From Engraulis encrasicolus (Eukaryota; Chordata; Actinopteri; Clupeiformes; Engraulidae), in contig NW_026945786.1 of the NCBI RefSeq assembly GCF_034702125.1, positions 99,501-163,500 on the forward strand: 64,000 bases of DNA. The letters are read 5' to 3'. This document shows positions 1 through 10,886 of this stretch, one piece after another (position 1 is the first letter of the stretch; every line of letters begins with the position of its first letter). The notes beneath the pieces were generated by a model, which saw nothing but the letters and a program-made list of their open reading frames with translations, was not told the origin of the DNA and ran no database searches. The position numbers and the translations under genes are program-made.

Positions 1-1560
1 CATCATCATCAGTGGTGGTTAACCTGAACCACCAGCTTTAACTTGTTTATATATTTTTGATTAGGATCCCGTATTCGGATCTGTGGCAGAAATACAGCAG
101 GTCTCCAAATCTCTGTTCATAATGTAAAAAGCCTGCCACAGTTTCCTAGCAACACGGGTGACATCACTGAAGTCTGGAGTACTCTCTCAGATCAGCTGAT
201 TCAAAGCCAGTTGAATCACATTTGAGGCATTTTTGCAGGTTTTACTTAGATTAACATCTTGGAGCATACTACTACTAAATGGTTTTAATTCGTCATTTTA
301 TCTTCCATCATCCCACACTTTCTCGCTGTTCATGTCCTTCTTGGGCAATAAAGACTCTATACGAAGCAATATGTGTCCTATGGCCCTCCTACCTTTTTGG
401 GGGCGCGTTTGGGTTGGCTGCGTACTGGGGTTGGTAGCTGTGGCGGAAGAAGTACCTCTGGCTGGGGGGCCATGAGGACCGTGGCAGGGCTGGAAGCTTC
501 TGCTGCCACTGCAACACACCAGACCAGGAGAAGTCAAGGGTTTTAAAACTCCATTCAAAGTCAAACTTTATCCCTAATCACCCCTAATGTAGGAAAGTCT
601 ACTTCCCAGGAGGGTGGACCCAGACATGCTAACACCCAACAGAGGATTTGGATACCAGAAAAATAATGCAGACAGAGGTGGTGAATGCGCCACGATGAGA
701 AGTGCATTATTAAGCGGGCTTGCAGAGGTTGATTTGTTGCTTTGTTTGTTGCTTCTCTTATGCAGGGCAGTGAAAATGGATCTCCTCCTAGGCCTTTCCT
801 GATAGAGACACCGTTCAAACACTAATACGACCGGCTCGGCTTGGAAATCATTTGTACTGATATAGTGTGTCCGGTTCTCTTGACGTTTTTCCGTTCTTGG
901 CGATTTTGTGCAAGTTTGGGTCCCCATTGAAAACAATGGAAGAACCTTCAGGACAGAGTGTTCCGCCACTCTACAGATCAGAGTGTAGGAGGCTTTTTTA
1001 AAAATAAAACATCAACACTTTCACCTAGAGGTTTAGTTGATGCGCTGTTAGCGAGCTCTAGAAGATGACTCCAAACAATGAAAGTTTCATGTCCCAACTC
1101 CCATTACTTTTTAAATGGCAGGTGTGTAAAAAAGTGCTGGGCTGGCCCAATGGCTTTTCCCATTGACTCTTGAAGTGCCTTTCTGAAGAGGTCAGCACAT
1201 CTTCCACAAGAGGTCAATTTGTGACTGAACCGTTTAACCTATAAACTTCATTCAAGGACTGTTAGGAAGATCACACGTATGACTCCAATCTGTGAGCGGG
1301 ACATGTGCCAAGTCTTTTTAGTTTTTTAACAACAGCGATCTAAAAAATAGAAACTGTTTGGATTCTGCCCTCTGCCTTAGAGCACAATACTAACTGCCAT
1401 ACAGTCAATCAGAACAGGTGCTGCCAATACAGGGTTCCATCTCAACTGTCACTTTCTCTCAACATTCTATTCTTAACGAGCAGCTACACTACCGTTCTAG
1501 AAGTCTATTGTTCAGATCTTCAATGCAATGTGATATTGTCTTGCTAGAATGCTCTTGACA
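1..1560. other. Non-coding stretch, nothing recognised
   Basis: Both strands hold only short overlapping frames without motifs, splice-consistent exons or recognisable repeats. I see no gene here. Confidence 0.5.
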
Positions 1561-1561
1561 G

Positions 1562-1820
1562 GCAACTGCTTGGCTCAGCGGTAATGGTGCTGGATTTCAA
1601 ATCCCACCCAGACCCATGTTGATTTTCAAAATTATATGCAGTGTTCCTTAGCCAACTTAAAATACCATGTATGTCATTTAGTATCAATGGCAAAGGTGCT
1701 GGATTACAGATGTGGAGGTTGTGAGTTCGAATCCCACTCGGACCCATGTTGATTTTCAAAATTATATCATATGCAGTGTTCCTTAGCTAAGTTGAAATAG
1801 CGTGTATGTCATTTAGTATA
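1562..1820 (+). repeat. Duplicated tRNA-derived SINE-like sequence
   Basis: Two tandem units share the stretch from GTGCTGGATT through CCCATGTTGATTTTC to ATGTCATTTAGTA. The second unit carries a pol III B-box-like GAGTTCGAATCCC near 1724. The first starts with an A-box-like TGGCTCAGCGGTAATGG and has lost part of the region between the boxes. This looks like a dimeric tRNA-derived SINE. The cloverleaf is too degraded to be a functional tRNA. Confidence 0.55.
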
Positions 1821-2229
1821 TGCCCAAAACGCGGATATAGTAGTTTGTTTTTAATTTAGGGATAGAGATATCAAAAATAAAACTGCTCATGTCTGCCCCA
1901 AAAGGCAAGCCCGCTTCCAGCATTTTCTTTGAGAATGCAATCTAGTTTTTGTCCTTGACGCATTGATACACAAGTGCCATGCGATCAAAAAACTGGGACT
2001 ACTTCATAGGTGTGCGATATAGAGAATTATTTATTATTCCATTTAACGCATCACAATACGAAATTCCACCCTTCAGTGTTATAATAGAAATGTAAATGAG
2101 CCTGTATGTAGAAACTGCTGGATGTACCTACAAGTTAGCATCTTCAGTTTCCACATACAGGGAACCCATACCATTTCTATCATACCACTTTAGTGTAATC
2201 AACATTTCTGGGTTCCCAATGGGTCTCCA
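1821..2229. other. Non-coding stretch, nothing recognised
   Basis: AT-rich sequence with no supported frame. Around 2100-2160 there is a short imperfect inverted repeat (GTATGTAGAAACTGC and a stretch containing GTTTCCACATAC) of unknown origin. Confidence 0.4.
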
Positions 2230-2615
2230 CGGAGCCCTATCTCACGCCTTTCGTAAAGTCTTCACGAAAAAATAGAGTAATTTTCGTGGTGCATTCACGT
2301 TATTGCCCGCCTTTCGTAAAGTCTTCACGAAAATAATAGATTAATTTTCACGCTGCCTATTCACTTGAATTGCCCCACTGCTGCTATGGTAACCCTAACC
2401 CTAACCCTAACCCTAACCTTAACCCTAACCTTGACCCTAAACCTAACCCTAAATTGCTTGTTTGAAATGTTTGATTACCATGTGACGGTAGGCTACCGAA
2501 AGGACATCAAACTAGTGGGTCGCAAGGCAACAGTCGGGCAATTCAAGTGAATAGGCAGCGTGAAAATTAATCTATTATTTTCGTGAAGACTTTACGAAAG
2601 GCGTGAGATACGGTT
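2230..2615. mobile_element. Foldback MITE with telomere-like core, copy 1
   Basis: Terminal inverted repeats read TATCTCACGCCTTTCGTAA at the left and its complement at 2590-2611. The arms contain further inverted copies of CTTTCGTAAAGTCTTCACGA. Direct repeats GGGTCTCCA flank the element at 2221-2229 and 2616-2624, fitting a target duplication of about 9 bp. The core holds CCCTAA repeats. Compared with the copy at 30747-31334, this one lacks part of the left inner arm and one subterminal repeat. It has no coding capacity, so it must be mobilised in trans if at all. Confidence 0.75.
2389..2452 (+). repeat. Interstitial telomere-like (CCCTAA)n tract
   Basis: About ten CCCTAA-type units with variants such as CCTTAA and CCTAAA. 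They sit exactly in the loop of the surrounding foldback element, so they travel with the transposon and do not mark a chromosome end or fusion. Confidence 0.85.
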
Positions 2616-3295
2616 GGGTCTCCATGGTTGGCAAGTAGATTACGTCTGCAGTCAATGCAACACATGCAGTGCGATAAAGAGGGAGTTTTAGAACACCAAC
2701 AAGGCTGTGGAGGCTGTTGGTCCGACCTCAGGTATTACTTACTGGTTGGTGGCAGCCACTCTTTACTGTCTGTTCTTTTGACTGGGAGTTCAGGATCATT
2801 ATCTGAAGGACAACATATGAACACACAATCACTTTCTGTAAGCCTTCATACTTACTGAAGCAAGAACATGTTCTGTCCAAATAAAGGCAAACAATAACCA
2901 CTTTAGCTTTGAGGTGCAATTTTTCCCCCTTTTGTTAAACAAATGCTCTGTCAATGCATATGCCCACTTGCCTGATTTCCATAGACTTCAGATCACGTAC
3001 CGCGATTCTGGCCTGACCAGGACTATAACGATTAGCGTTTCCATGCAGGAAGAACTGTCCATGGCCTGGTTAACCCGCCTCCCTCGGCTTGCTACTGGTT
3101 GAGGGCTATGCCGAAGTTACATTAGAAACTCCAACTCCCATTGTCATTGTGACACAGCACTCCACAGCACACAAGTGAACACTGCACACTGCACACAACA
3201 AGATTGCTTTTATGCCTCACCCGTGCAAGGGGGCAGCCCTCAGTGGCGCCCCATGGGGAGCAGTGCGGTGGGACGGTACCATGCTCAGGGTACCT
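2616..3295. other. Non-coding stretch with fragments of dispersed repeats
   Basis: No gene is supported. The part from about 2985 to 3115 (CATGCAGGAAGAACTG, then CCTCCCTCGGCTTGCTACTG) reads like a fragment of a dispersed element, but no ends are visible. Confidence 0.35.
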
Positions 3296-3531
3296 CAGTC
3301 ATTATTACATTACATTGCACTTAGCTGACGCTTTCATTTTATTCAAAGCGACTTACAGTTATTATTTTTCAGGGTATTGGTTACAGTCCCTGGAGCAATG
3401 TGGGGTTAGGTGCCTTGCTCAAGGGCACTTCAGCCATGGATGGAAATGTAGGGAGAGGTCAGGGGGGATTCGAAACTGCAATCCCTAGATTGAAAGACCA
3501 ATTCTCTAACCACTAGGCCATGGCTGCCCCA
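3296..3531 (-). repeat. tRNA-headed SINE, minus strand
   Basis: On the minus strand the head at 3531-3455 has an A-box-like TGGCCTAGTGGTTAGAG and a B-box-like GTTTCGAATCC. A body follows with TGCCCTTGAGCAAGGC and GGGACTGTAACCAATACCC. The tail runs TAAGTCGCTTTGAATAAAA to short AATGT repeats. The order head, body, simple tail is that of a fish tRNA SINE. A second copy, split by a MITE, lies at 32343-32765. Confidence 0.75.
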
Positions 3532-4258
3532 GATCTTAAGTTTTACCAAACATTTCTTAGCCCAATAGAACGTCTCTGCTTAAACCACGTCACTGCCTTG
3601 AACACGCCTCTACCCAGGGGGTCGTTTCTCGACAGTGCCTTTGCTAACGACGTTAGCCATTTTGTTCGTTCTTAAGACCAACGTTGTAACCAAGGTCTTA
3701 AGTCGCTCGTAAGACAGTCTTCCGGCTTGGTCTTGAGTTGGTCTTAAGTTGTTCTTAAGTTGTTCTTAAGTTGTTCTTAAGTTGGTCTTGCTCCTGACAT
3801 TTCAGCGTCTTGGGGCAGGTTCAGGCAGAGTTCAAGTGACAGTGATTGATTACTGCCACCAAGTGCACAAGCGTCTAACTTTTACCACACAAAATGTCCA
3901 ATGATTAGACCATTTTAAATATATTTGGTTGTGTATGCCGTCTTCCTGCCAGCAAGTCCTTACGTCCAACGTAGACCACAAGAAAAATAATTGCCAATAA
4001 GAGCATTGTGCCTGAAGATGTGCAGGAAGATTGAAAGGTGCGTCAAACACAGTAGGCTACACATGACATCTTTATGAAAGTCGTTAAATACCTGTGAAGA
4101 CAATCATGCCCCCAAAATCCACCCAATAACCAAATGCCGCTGTACATATCACTGCACAATAACATCGCGCCAAATAACTTCGCAATGGCGTCAGCCACAC
4201 GGTCCACTGTCACTGCGCACCAGGGAGAGGAGGCAGAGAGTTGCGAATATGCCCGAAT

Positions 4259-4428
<170 letters not shown>

Positions 4429-4909
4429 TGAGTGGAAGTGGATATACTGGATATACTGTTGTGCAGATAAGGCACCTGCGCTTAATTTAAAATTCAGCCG
4501 AAATGGATATGCTACCAGTTACCACCAGCAAGTGAGAATTAGGATAGTATACATGCCATCACGCTTTCACCGGCCATTTCTGTGTAGTTATTTGGAGTGA
4601 TTATGCTACAGTGATATGTAGACCGACATTTGGTTATTGGGGATGGATTTCGGTGACATGATTGCGTTGACAAGTATTTCACGACTTTCATGAAGATGTC
4701 GTGTTTACTGTGCTTTACGGCCCCTATTGCATCCGTAAATCTATCCCTTCCTCAGCTTTCTCCAGCAACCACCTTCACAGCTGTCCCTCCTTTCTTCCAT
4801 CGTAGTAAAAAGCCCCAAGCAACCAGTTCATCACTTCAAGGTAGAGACATGGGTAACAACGTAGGTTACACATATCTGACCCAAAACAGAGACCCAAAGA
4901 CAGCGCGAC

Positions 4910-4911
<2 letters not shown>

Positions 4912-4987
<76 letters not shown>
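4912..4987. repeat. (GT)n microsatellite
   Basis: Uninterrupted GT repeat of about 75 bp. Confidence 0.95.
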
Positions 4988-4988
<1 letters not shown>

Positions 4989-5103
4989 ATATTCTCAACC
5001 CTCTGCCTCGCGCATATGACAGCGGGCCGCGTTAAGTAAATGTGCAATGATTCAAATGTGATGTCGCATGCCTTCCAGAGTAGGCTATCCTCACATTATT
5101 TCA

Positions 5104-5997
5104 TTAAAGGATTTATCCGGAGTTGGAACAAGTTTGCCTGATTTTTGCATGTTTGGGATGAAATACAGTCACTCTAGAGCAAAATCAAGGCAAAAGGATG
5201 CGTTTTGAGAAAGTTTGATAATATCACGTTAGCCTCGTTAGCCATATCAGCTATGCAATATGAAAGATGCGGGCATCGTTTTTCGGCAGTTACACACATT
5301 TCAAAAACACAACATTTTAAAGTCTTGCACAGCTCAAAACAACGTCACACTTACCTCGTAATATGTTGAGGGTATCCACACATAAACCAAAGTGTCCAAA
5401 GTCCTTCATGTATTCTTGAAAGGTCTGCAGATTTTGTGAAGCTACTACCTTGAGAATATCTAAATTACGGTCAAGACAACTATTTGACACTAAAGCCCAC
5501 CAAGTAGATTGCCGAGTGCGTCGCACCATCAGCTATGATTATTTCCATAGCGAGTAACCACAGCTGATGGTGCGACGCACTCGGCAATCTACTTGGTGGA
5601 CTTTAGTGTCAAATAGTTGTCTTGACCGTAATTTAGATATTCTCAAGGTAGTAGCTTCACAAAACACATTCTGCAGACCTTTCAAGAATACATGAAGGAC
5701 TTTGGACACTTTGGTTTATGTGTGGATACCCTCAACATATTACAAGGTAAGTGTGACGTTGTTTTGAGCTGTGCAAGACTTTAAAATGTTGTGTTTTTGA
5801 AATGTGTGTAACCGCCGAAAAACGATGCCCGCATCTTTCATATTGCATAGCTGATATGGCTAACGAGGCTAACGTGATATTATCAAACTTTCTCAAAACG
5901 CATCCTTTTGCCTTGTTTTTGCTCTAGAGTGACTGTATTTCATCCCAAACATGCAAAAATCAGGCAAACTTGTTCCAACTCCGGATAAATCCTTTAA
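5104..5997. mobile_element. 0.9-kb near-perfect palindrome flanked by TTAA
   Basis: TTAA at 5104-5107 and 5994-5997 enclose an element with AGGATTTATCCGG ends. The left arm (5108-5534) and right arm (5562-5993) are almost identical inverted copies around a 27-bp spacer. Differences include a short insertion near 5665-5672 in the right arm. Each arm carries the same short open frame reading outward (MVRRTRQSTWW... in the minus-strand left arm) that runs into AAGGTAAGTGTG, a good splice donor. I do not recognise the protein. TTAA duplications are typical of piggyBac and Kolobok elements, and the AGG-type end resembles the MITE at 7288. Confidence 0.7.
5317..5534 (-). CDS. Unrecognised exon-like frame in the palindrome arm
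   Basis: About 60 codons from the ATG at 5529 run to a GTAAGT donor near 5356. The peptide (MVRRTRQSTWWALVSN..., ...DILKVVASQN) has no motif I can place. The mirrored plus-strand copy in the right arm is frame-shifted after the DILKVVASQN segment by a short insertion. It may be a captured exon or the first exon of a lost transposase. Confidence 0.3.
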
Positions 5998-6757
5998 GCT
6001 GAATTTTTCCCCTGGGTTGCGATGGGTTGGAGTTCGTGTAGCGTAGTCTATAGACAACAATGACATAGTAGAAATGTTCACAATGTGTGTGCAATCCGAC
6101 CACGTTGTGCGCGCGTGGGTATTTGTTTCCCACTGCGACAACATATTGTGAAAATTAGAACTGAAGCGGACTCAGAGGAGAATATTATGGATGTTAGAGA
6201 TTTAAAAGTCCATGCATACATTTATCCCTTCGGGTCTAGAATCATTGCTATTACCCTCCGGCAAGGCATGACAACCACTCATCCACCAACCACCGGTTTC
6301 TGAGAGAAGTAGCCTACTGAAGACTTATCGTAAATTGATTTAGCAAAACCGGAATAAAATATAAGACATTGTGACATGTAATGCATTATTTGGTTTATGC
6401 TGTCGAAGAGGGATGGTTTTGAGGGCACGGTTGTGTTGACAAAGATTTGTGGACTTTGATAGCGTTGTAATTATTGTAGGCCTATCATGACGCCGTCACT
6501 ACTTTGTTTGCGACCAATGCAGCCGAGCTGAGGCGAGACACTCCAAGCATTTCCGAAGACTTCCTCGTCTGAGAACGTACGTACGTACGTCCAAAGGTTG
6601 GTCGCGACTTCGGTCGGTCTTGCGTCTAAAGACCAACGTAAGACCAACTTAAGATCAACTCAAGAGCAACTTAAGACCAACTCAAGAGCAACTTACGACC
6701 AACTCAAGACCGACTTAAGACGGTTAGCAAAGGCAAGAATCGAGAAACGGACTCCAG

Positions 6758-7283
6758 GACGGTTGGAAATGCTCAGCTGATTGGTTCCAGAAAAAGTNGG
6801 TGGAGATCCTACTGTGTGTAGCTGAGCCTAAGCAGAGCCATCTAATAACAGAGTTGCGCAAACCGGGGACCAGGAAGTCGGTTGGTGATGTGATTCGCGT
6901 AGATTAAAATGTTTCTTAACAGTAAACTTCTGTTCGTTGGAAACTAACACAGAACCATCACATACCAAACAAAGATTAAGTACAAACAAATTACATGACC
7001 TTTACCACATTTTCTGTGTTATACCGCCACCTCCTGGAACTAAGTAACTTCTAATAGAACTAAAGTCAATGGGGATTTCCATGTTAACTCTCCGTGAGGC
7101 TCCATGAGAGCCGCCATTGCTGTGGAAAGATTGGTCCATAGAGGTCTATGGGAGTGGCGTAACTCTGATATTAAATGGCTCTGAGCCAAAGGCGTTGCGT
7201 CATTAGTAGGGAGGAGCCCGGCTATATGCCCACAACACCAAGGTGCAATTTAAAAAAAAAAAGAAAGTCATACGTTTCAGATT
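6758..7283. other. Non-coding stretch
   Basis: No gene is supported. One ambiguous base (N) is at 6798. Confidence 0.4.
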
Positions 7284-7738
7284 TTAAAGGAACAGTCCAC
7301 CCTTTTTTGATCACATATTTGCAGTATTTCCAAGCATTATTCATGAATGTGCATATCATTTTCCTCTCAGTTTTTTCAGTGCTCAGAATTATTAGCATAG
7401 CTTAGCATAATCACTGGAAGTGAATGGAGGGATTAGCATCAAGCCACAAATGATCACAGTACAGGATTAAATAGCTGTTTTGCACTCTGGTGAATAGCAT
7501 CAAGCCACAAGTGATCACAGGATGGGATTAAATAGCTGTTTAAAAGTAGTTCATGAGTACATTTGATGATGTTTTGTTTGCTCCCATAGACTTGCATTGC
7601 TACACTTAATTTGGCTATAGCCTTCTGTTAAACTAGGCAATGGGAACACATAGACAAAAATGATATGCATATTCATGAATAATGCTAGGAAATACTGCAA
7701 ATATGTGAAAATCAAAAAAGGGTGGACTGTTCCTTTAA
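7284..7738. mobile_element. TTAA-flanked MITE with AGGAACAGTCCACC ends
   Basis: TTAA at 7284-7287 and 7735-7738 flank inverted ends AGGAACAGTCCACCCTTTTT and its complement. The inverted arms extend inward for roughly 100 bp. The 447-bp body contains a short internal duplication (two copies of AGCATCAAGCCACAA). There is no coding capacity. The TTAA duplication suggests Kolobok- or piggyBac-type mobilisation. Confidence 0.8.
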
Positions 7739-7996
7739 GCAATATCAATGGTGTTACAACAACAATTAAACACATGTACAGTTGTGCTCATATGTTTACA
7801 TACCCCAGCAGAATAAACGCTTTCTTCGCGATTTCTCACAAAATATGAAGGATTACACAAAACCTTTTTTTTCACTCATTGCTAGTGACTAGCTTAAGAT
7901 ATTTATTAGCAATATTCTGTGTTTACTCTTTCAAAAGCATGATCACAACCCAAACTACCCAAATGACCCTGTTCAAAAGTTTACATACCCTAGTTT

Positions 7997-8645
7997 CTAA
8001 TGCTGAATATGGCCCTGTTTAACATCAGGGACCGCTCTAAATTGTTTGTGGTAGTTGTGGATAAGGCTCTTAATGTTCTCAGATGACAAAACAGCACATT
8101 CTTCCTGGCAGAATGGTTGTTTCCTATAATATTTTTGGGTGTCTTGCTGGAACCTCACATTTGAGGTTTCCCCTGAATGGCTCAATGATGTTGAGATCAG
8201 GAGAGTGAGACTGTCGCTCAAAAACTTCATTTTATTCTTTCTGAAGCTAGTGACGGGTTGATTTGGCTTTCTGTGTTGAAATATTGTCATGTTGGCATGT
8301 CCAAACAATGTACCATGTGCAGTTTCAAGGCTGATGTGTGTCAAGTTTCCTCCAGTATTTTTCACAGGGCAATGTATTCATCATTCTGCGAGTATGGATC
8401 AAAAGTATAATGCATTTGTAACTCAAATGTCCCCATGAAATCAGTGGTCCATGACCATGTTTCACAGAAGGGTATGGTGTAACTTTCATCATAGGCTCCA
8501 TTGACTGTTCTCCAAATGGTACTGTTAATAGTGGCCTAAAAAAGTTCCATATTGATCTCATTTTTCCAAATGACTTTGTCACAGGCATTTTGATGCTTCT
8601 CACTGTGCTATTTGGTGTATCATATGCAAAATAACATGTTTGCAT
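7997..8645 (-). pseudogene. Tc1 transposase remnant, left arm
   Basis: Broken frames show Tc1 signatures. A SVKHGHGPLISWG segment corresponds to the family motif KHGGGS-x-MVWG. In another frame a SPDLNII-E segment corresponds to the stretch carrying the last catalytic glutamate. Frameshifts separate the two. Not functional. Confidence 0.7.
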
Positions 8646-8657
8646 TTTTGTGGTAAT

Positions 8658-9068
8658 AGAGCTCGAAAGTCCCGCCCCTTAGTTCCGCGTTTCACGGGAC
8701 CTCAGTTGACCATCTAACAACATGGTAGCGAGTAAATATCTTCTGATCTCAGTCATGATATGCGCTGGGCTCCAAATATGCTGTTTAAGAGGATAGATAA
8801 AGATTATTCAAGCGGAAGTACCAATGTTTTGTTCCGAGGCCGTCGGCATGAAAAATGTGAAGAAACACAGCTTTCTAAAAAGTTTAGGGGTTCATACGAA
8901 AAATTAGGCAAAAATATCAGAAACAACATATATGGAGCTCGTGGCACAACTCGAAGGGGATCGAAATGCCATTTTAATACCGCCATTGGATTACATGCTA
9001 CGATTTTCGGCTAAAAACGCCGTTGAGGTCCCATGAAATCGGGGGAAGTGACGTCACTTTCTAGCTCT
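8658..9068. mobile_element. MITE nested in the Tc1 element
   Basis: Inverted ends AGAGCTCGAAAGT and ACTTTCTAGCTCT with a second inverted segment (GGGACCTCA and GAGGTCCCATG) lie just inside. The flanking Tc1 sequence reads GTGGTAAT before and ATGGCTTTC after, so the duplicated target is AT. A 2-bp AT duplication fits ISL2EU/PIF-like elements. No transposase is present. Confidence 0.7.
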
Positions 9069-9309
9069 ATGGCTTTCTCCTGGCAACCCCCAACAGCCCA
9101 TCTTTCCTCAAGTGCCTCTTTCCTGTACAGTTTAAAACATTTTTTCATGTTGTCCTATATTTCACCTGAAGTTATTTTTTGGTTGTCCTATGCCTCCTGA
9201 ACAATTTCCCTTGCAATGATCATTGCAATGCAATGATTCCCTTGCCCATTGGCTTGATTCCAACCAAACTCCTCATATTGCATTTCTGAATTGAAATTCC
9301 AACGGTGCC

Positions 9310-9630
9310 AACATGACAATATTTCGACACAGAAAGCCAAATCAACCCGTCATTAGCTTCAGAAAGAATAAAATGAAGGTTTTTGAGCGACCATCTCACT
9401 CTCCTGATCTCAACATCGTTGAGCCACTCAGGGGAAACCTCAAATGTGAGGTTCCAGCAAGACACCCAAAGATATTATAGGAAACAACCATTCTGCCAGG
9501 AAGAATGTGCTGTTTTGTCATCTGAGAACATTAAGAGCCTTATCCACAACTACCACAAACAATTTAGAGCGGTCCCTGATGTTAAACAGGGCCATATTCA
9601 GCATCAGAAACTAGGGTATGTAAACTTTTG
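9310..9630 (+). pseudogene. Tc1 transposase remnant, right arm
   Basis: Mirror image of the left-arm remnant. Around 9380-9440 one frame reads ...RPSHSPDLNIVEP..., the region around the last DDE-superfamily acidic residue, then continues to a stop. The upstream catalytic region is absent. Confidence 0.7.
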
Positions 9631-10049
9631 AACAGGGTCATTTGGGTAGTTTGGGTTGTGATCATGCTTTTGAAAGAGTAAACACAGAATATTGCTAATA
9701 AATATCTTAAGCTAGTCACTAGCAATGAGTGAAAAAAAAGGTTTTGTGTAATCCTTCATATTTTGTGAGAAATCGCGAAGAAAGCGTTTATTCTGCTGGG
9801 GTATGTAAACATATGAGCACAACTGTAGATAAAGACTTGCGTGTAATGATATGTGCCTTAGTTGCTGTTTTGAGATAAGAAAGAACAATGTTATGTTAAT
9901 GCAAAATTGTTCAGCAGTGATTACATTGACAATGATGTTTTAATGTGTAATGCATGCGTCAGTCTATTAACCATAAACATTAAAACCATGCTTGTGTCAC
10001 AGCCCATCATAACAGCTGCAGATTGTCTTCTCCTCTGGTCAGTTCTCAC

Positions 10050-10145
10050 CTTGAGAGTCTCCACAGCCTTCCTCAGCTCCTGCAGCTCCTTCTCCTTCAA
10101 CTTGATTTTCTGATGGCATCTCCTCTGGCTCTGCCCCAACCCCTC
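10050..10145 (-). CDS. TRIM locus C, coiled-coil exon 2 (96 bp)
   Basis: The minus-strand exon is preceded by GTTGTTCCAG and followed by GTGAGAACTG, both good splice signals. It encodes 32 residues starting EGLGQSQRRCHQ and rich in K, E and L (KEKELQELRKAVETLK), the start of the TRIM coiled coil that mediates dimerisation. The same 96-bp exon occurs at 23584-23679 (B) and 36729-36824 (A). Its only plausible upstream partner is the RING/B-box exon at 18043-18627; both junctions are phase 0. No exon 3 is found between here and position 1, so the locus is truncated or continues outside the window. Confidence 0.75.
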
Positions 10146-10886
10146 CTGGAACAACAGGAATCACATAAACAAATGAGAAACACTGTGCCTGGCAATTGGA
10201 GGTTGGGATGTGCACATCCACAAAAGCAATGCTCCAGGTGCCAGTCAAAATTAGTAGACAGTGTGAAGAAGTGGCTTGCACTCCATGGGCATGAACTCCA
10301 AAAATATCTTAATTGCAAGGAAGAGCCTGAAGAAGGTCCCACTGGTGGATCGAAACCTTGACGTTTGTTTAATGAAGTTAAGCGTATATTTATTTGGACC
10401 TCATGCCCAGTATGGACAATCTATAACACTGACAAAGACTTTGCCTGAAGCATCCAGCTAGCAAAGCAGGCATGTGTAGTGTCATAATGTATGCTGCCCA
10501 TTCAAAAATGTGATATTGTCATGATTATTATTAATATTAAACTAATATTTACTCGTCTAACCAAAGTAGAGTAAGTTTTGCAGCCATATACTGTATGTCT
10601 ATGATTGGGTATTCGAAATGGTACACATGGATAATTCTGAGGTAGTCCTACCTTAAACCCCATAGTTATTTTTTACACTTCAAATGTTAGTAAAGTACCA
10701 ATTTAAGCATGGGAGTCATCAAGTGAAGAGAAAATCTGAAGTGCCCAGGGAATTGTTGAGAAAAAATCTTGAAGGTGCTCTTTGGTGTTGGGGGAAAAAA
10801 AAAACAATATCTTGTCAAAAAAGGGAGTCCAAGGCACTCTTCTTGTGGAAAATTTTTAAAAAGCCTTTATTGAAACATGGCTATTA
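10146..10886. other. Intronic, no further exon seen
   Basis: Around 10320-10360 there is GCCTGAAGAAGGTCCCACTGG...GAAAC, the kind of tail found in many fish dispersed repeats. No other supported feature. Confidence 0.35.

Larger units (their letters stand above)
7779..9825. mobile_element. Tc1-like element with long inverted arms
   Basis: TA dinucleotides at 7777-7778 and 9826-9827 flank CAGTTGTGCTCATATG ends. The inverted arms are about 520 bp each (7779-8300 and 9305-9825), far longer than ordinary Tc1 ends. Each carries the 3' part of a Tc1-type transposase reading outward, so the element is a head-to-head duplicated derivative. It is interrupted by a 411-bp MITE at 8658-9068. Confidence 0.85.

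Noticed and set aside
2389..2452. Chromosome end or fusion scar
   Set aside because: The same tract occurs in the loop of a second copy of the same foldback element, so transposon origin explains it.
2365..2550. Frame with repeated TLTLTL residues
   Set aside because: Translation of the CCCTAA tract inside a transposon.
3455..3531. tRNA gene on the minus strand
   Set aside because: It is the head of a SINE with a body and tail, and its stems are degraded.
10039..10361. Three overlapping short proteins around 10.0-10.4 kb
   Set aside because: Shadow frames of the 96-bp TRIM exon and its introns.
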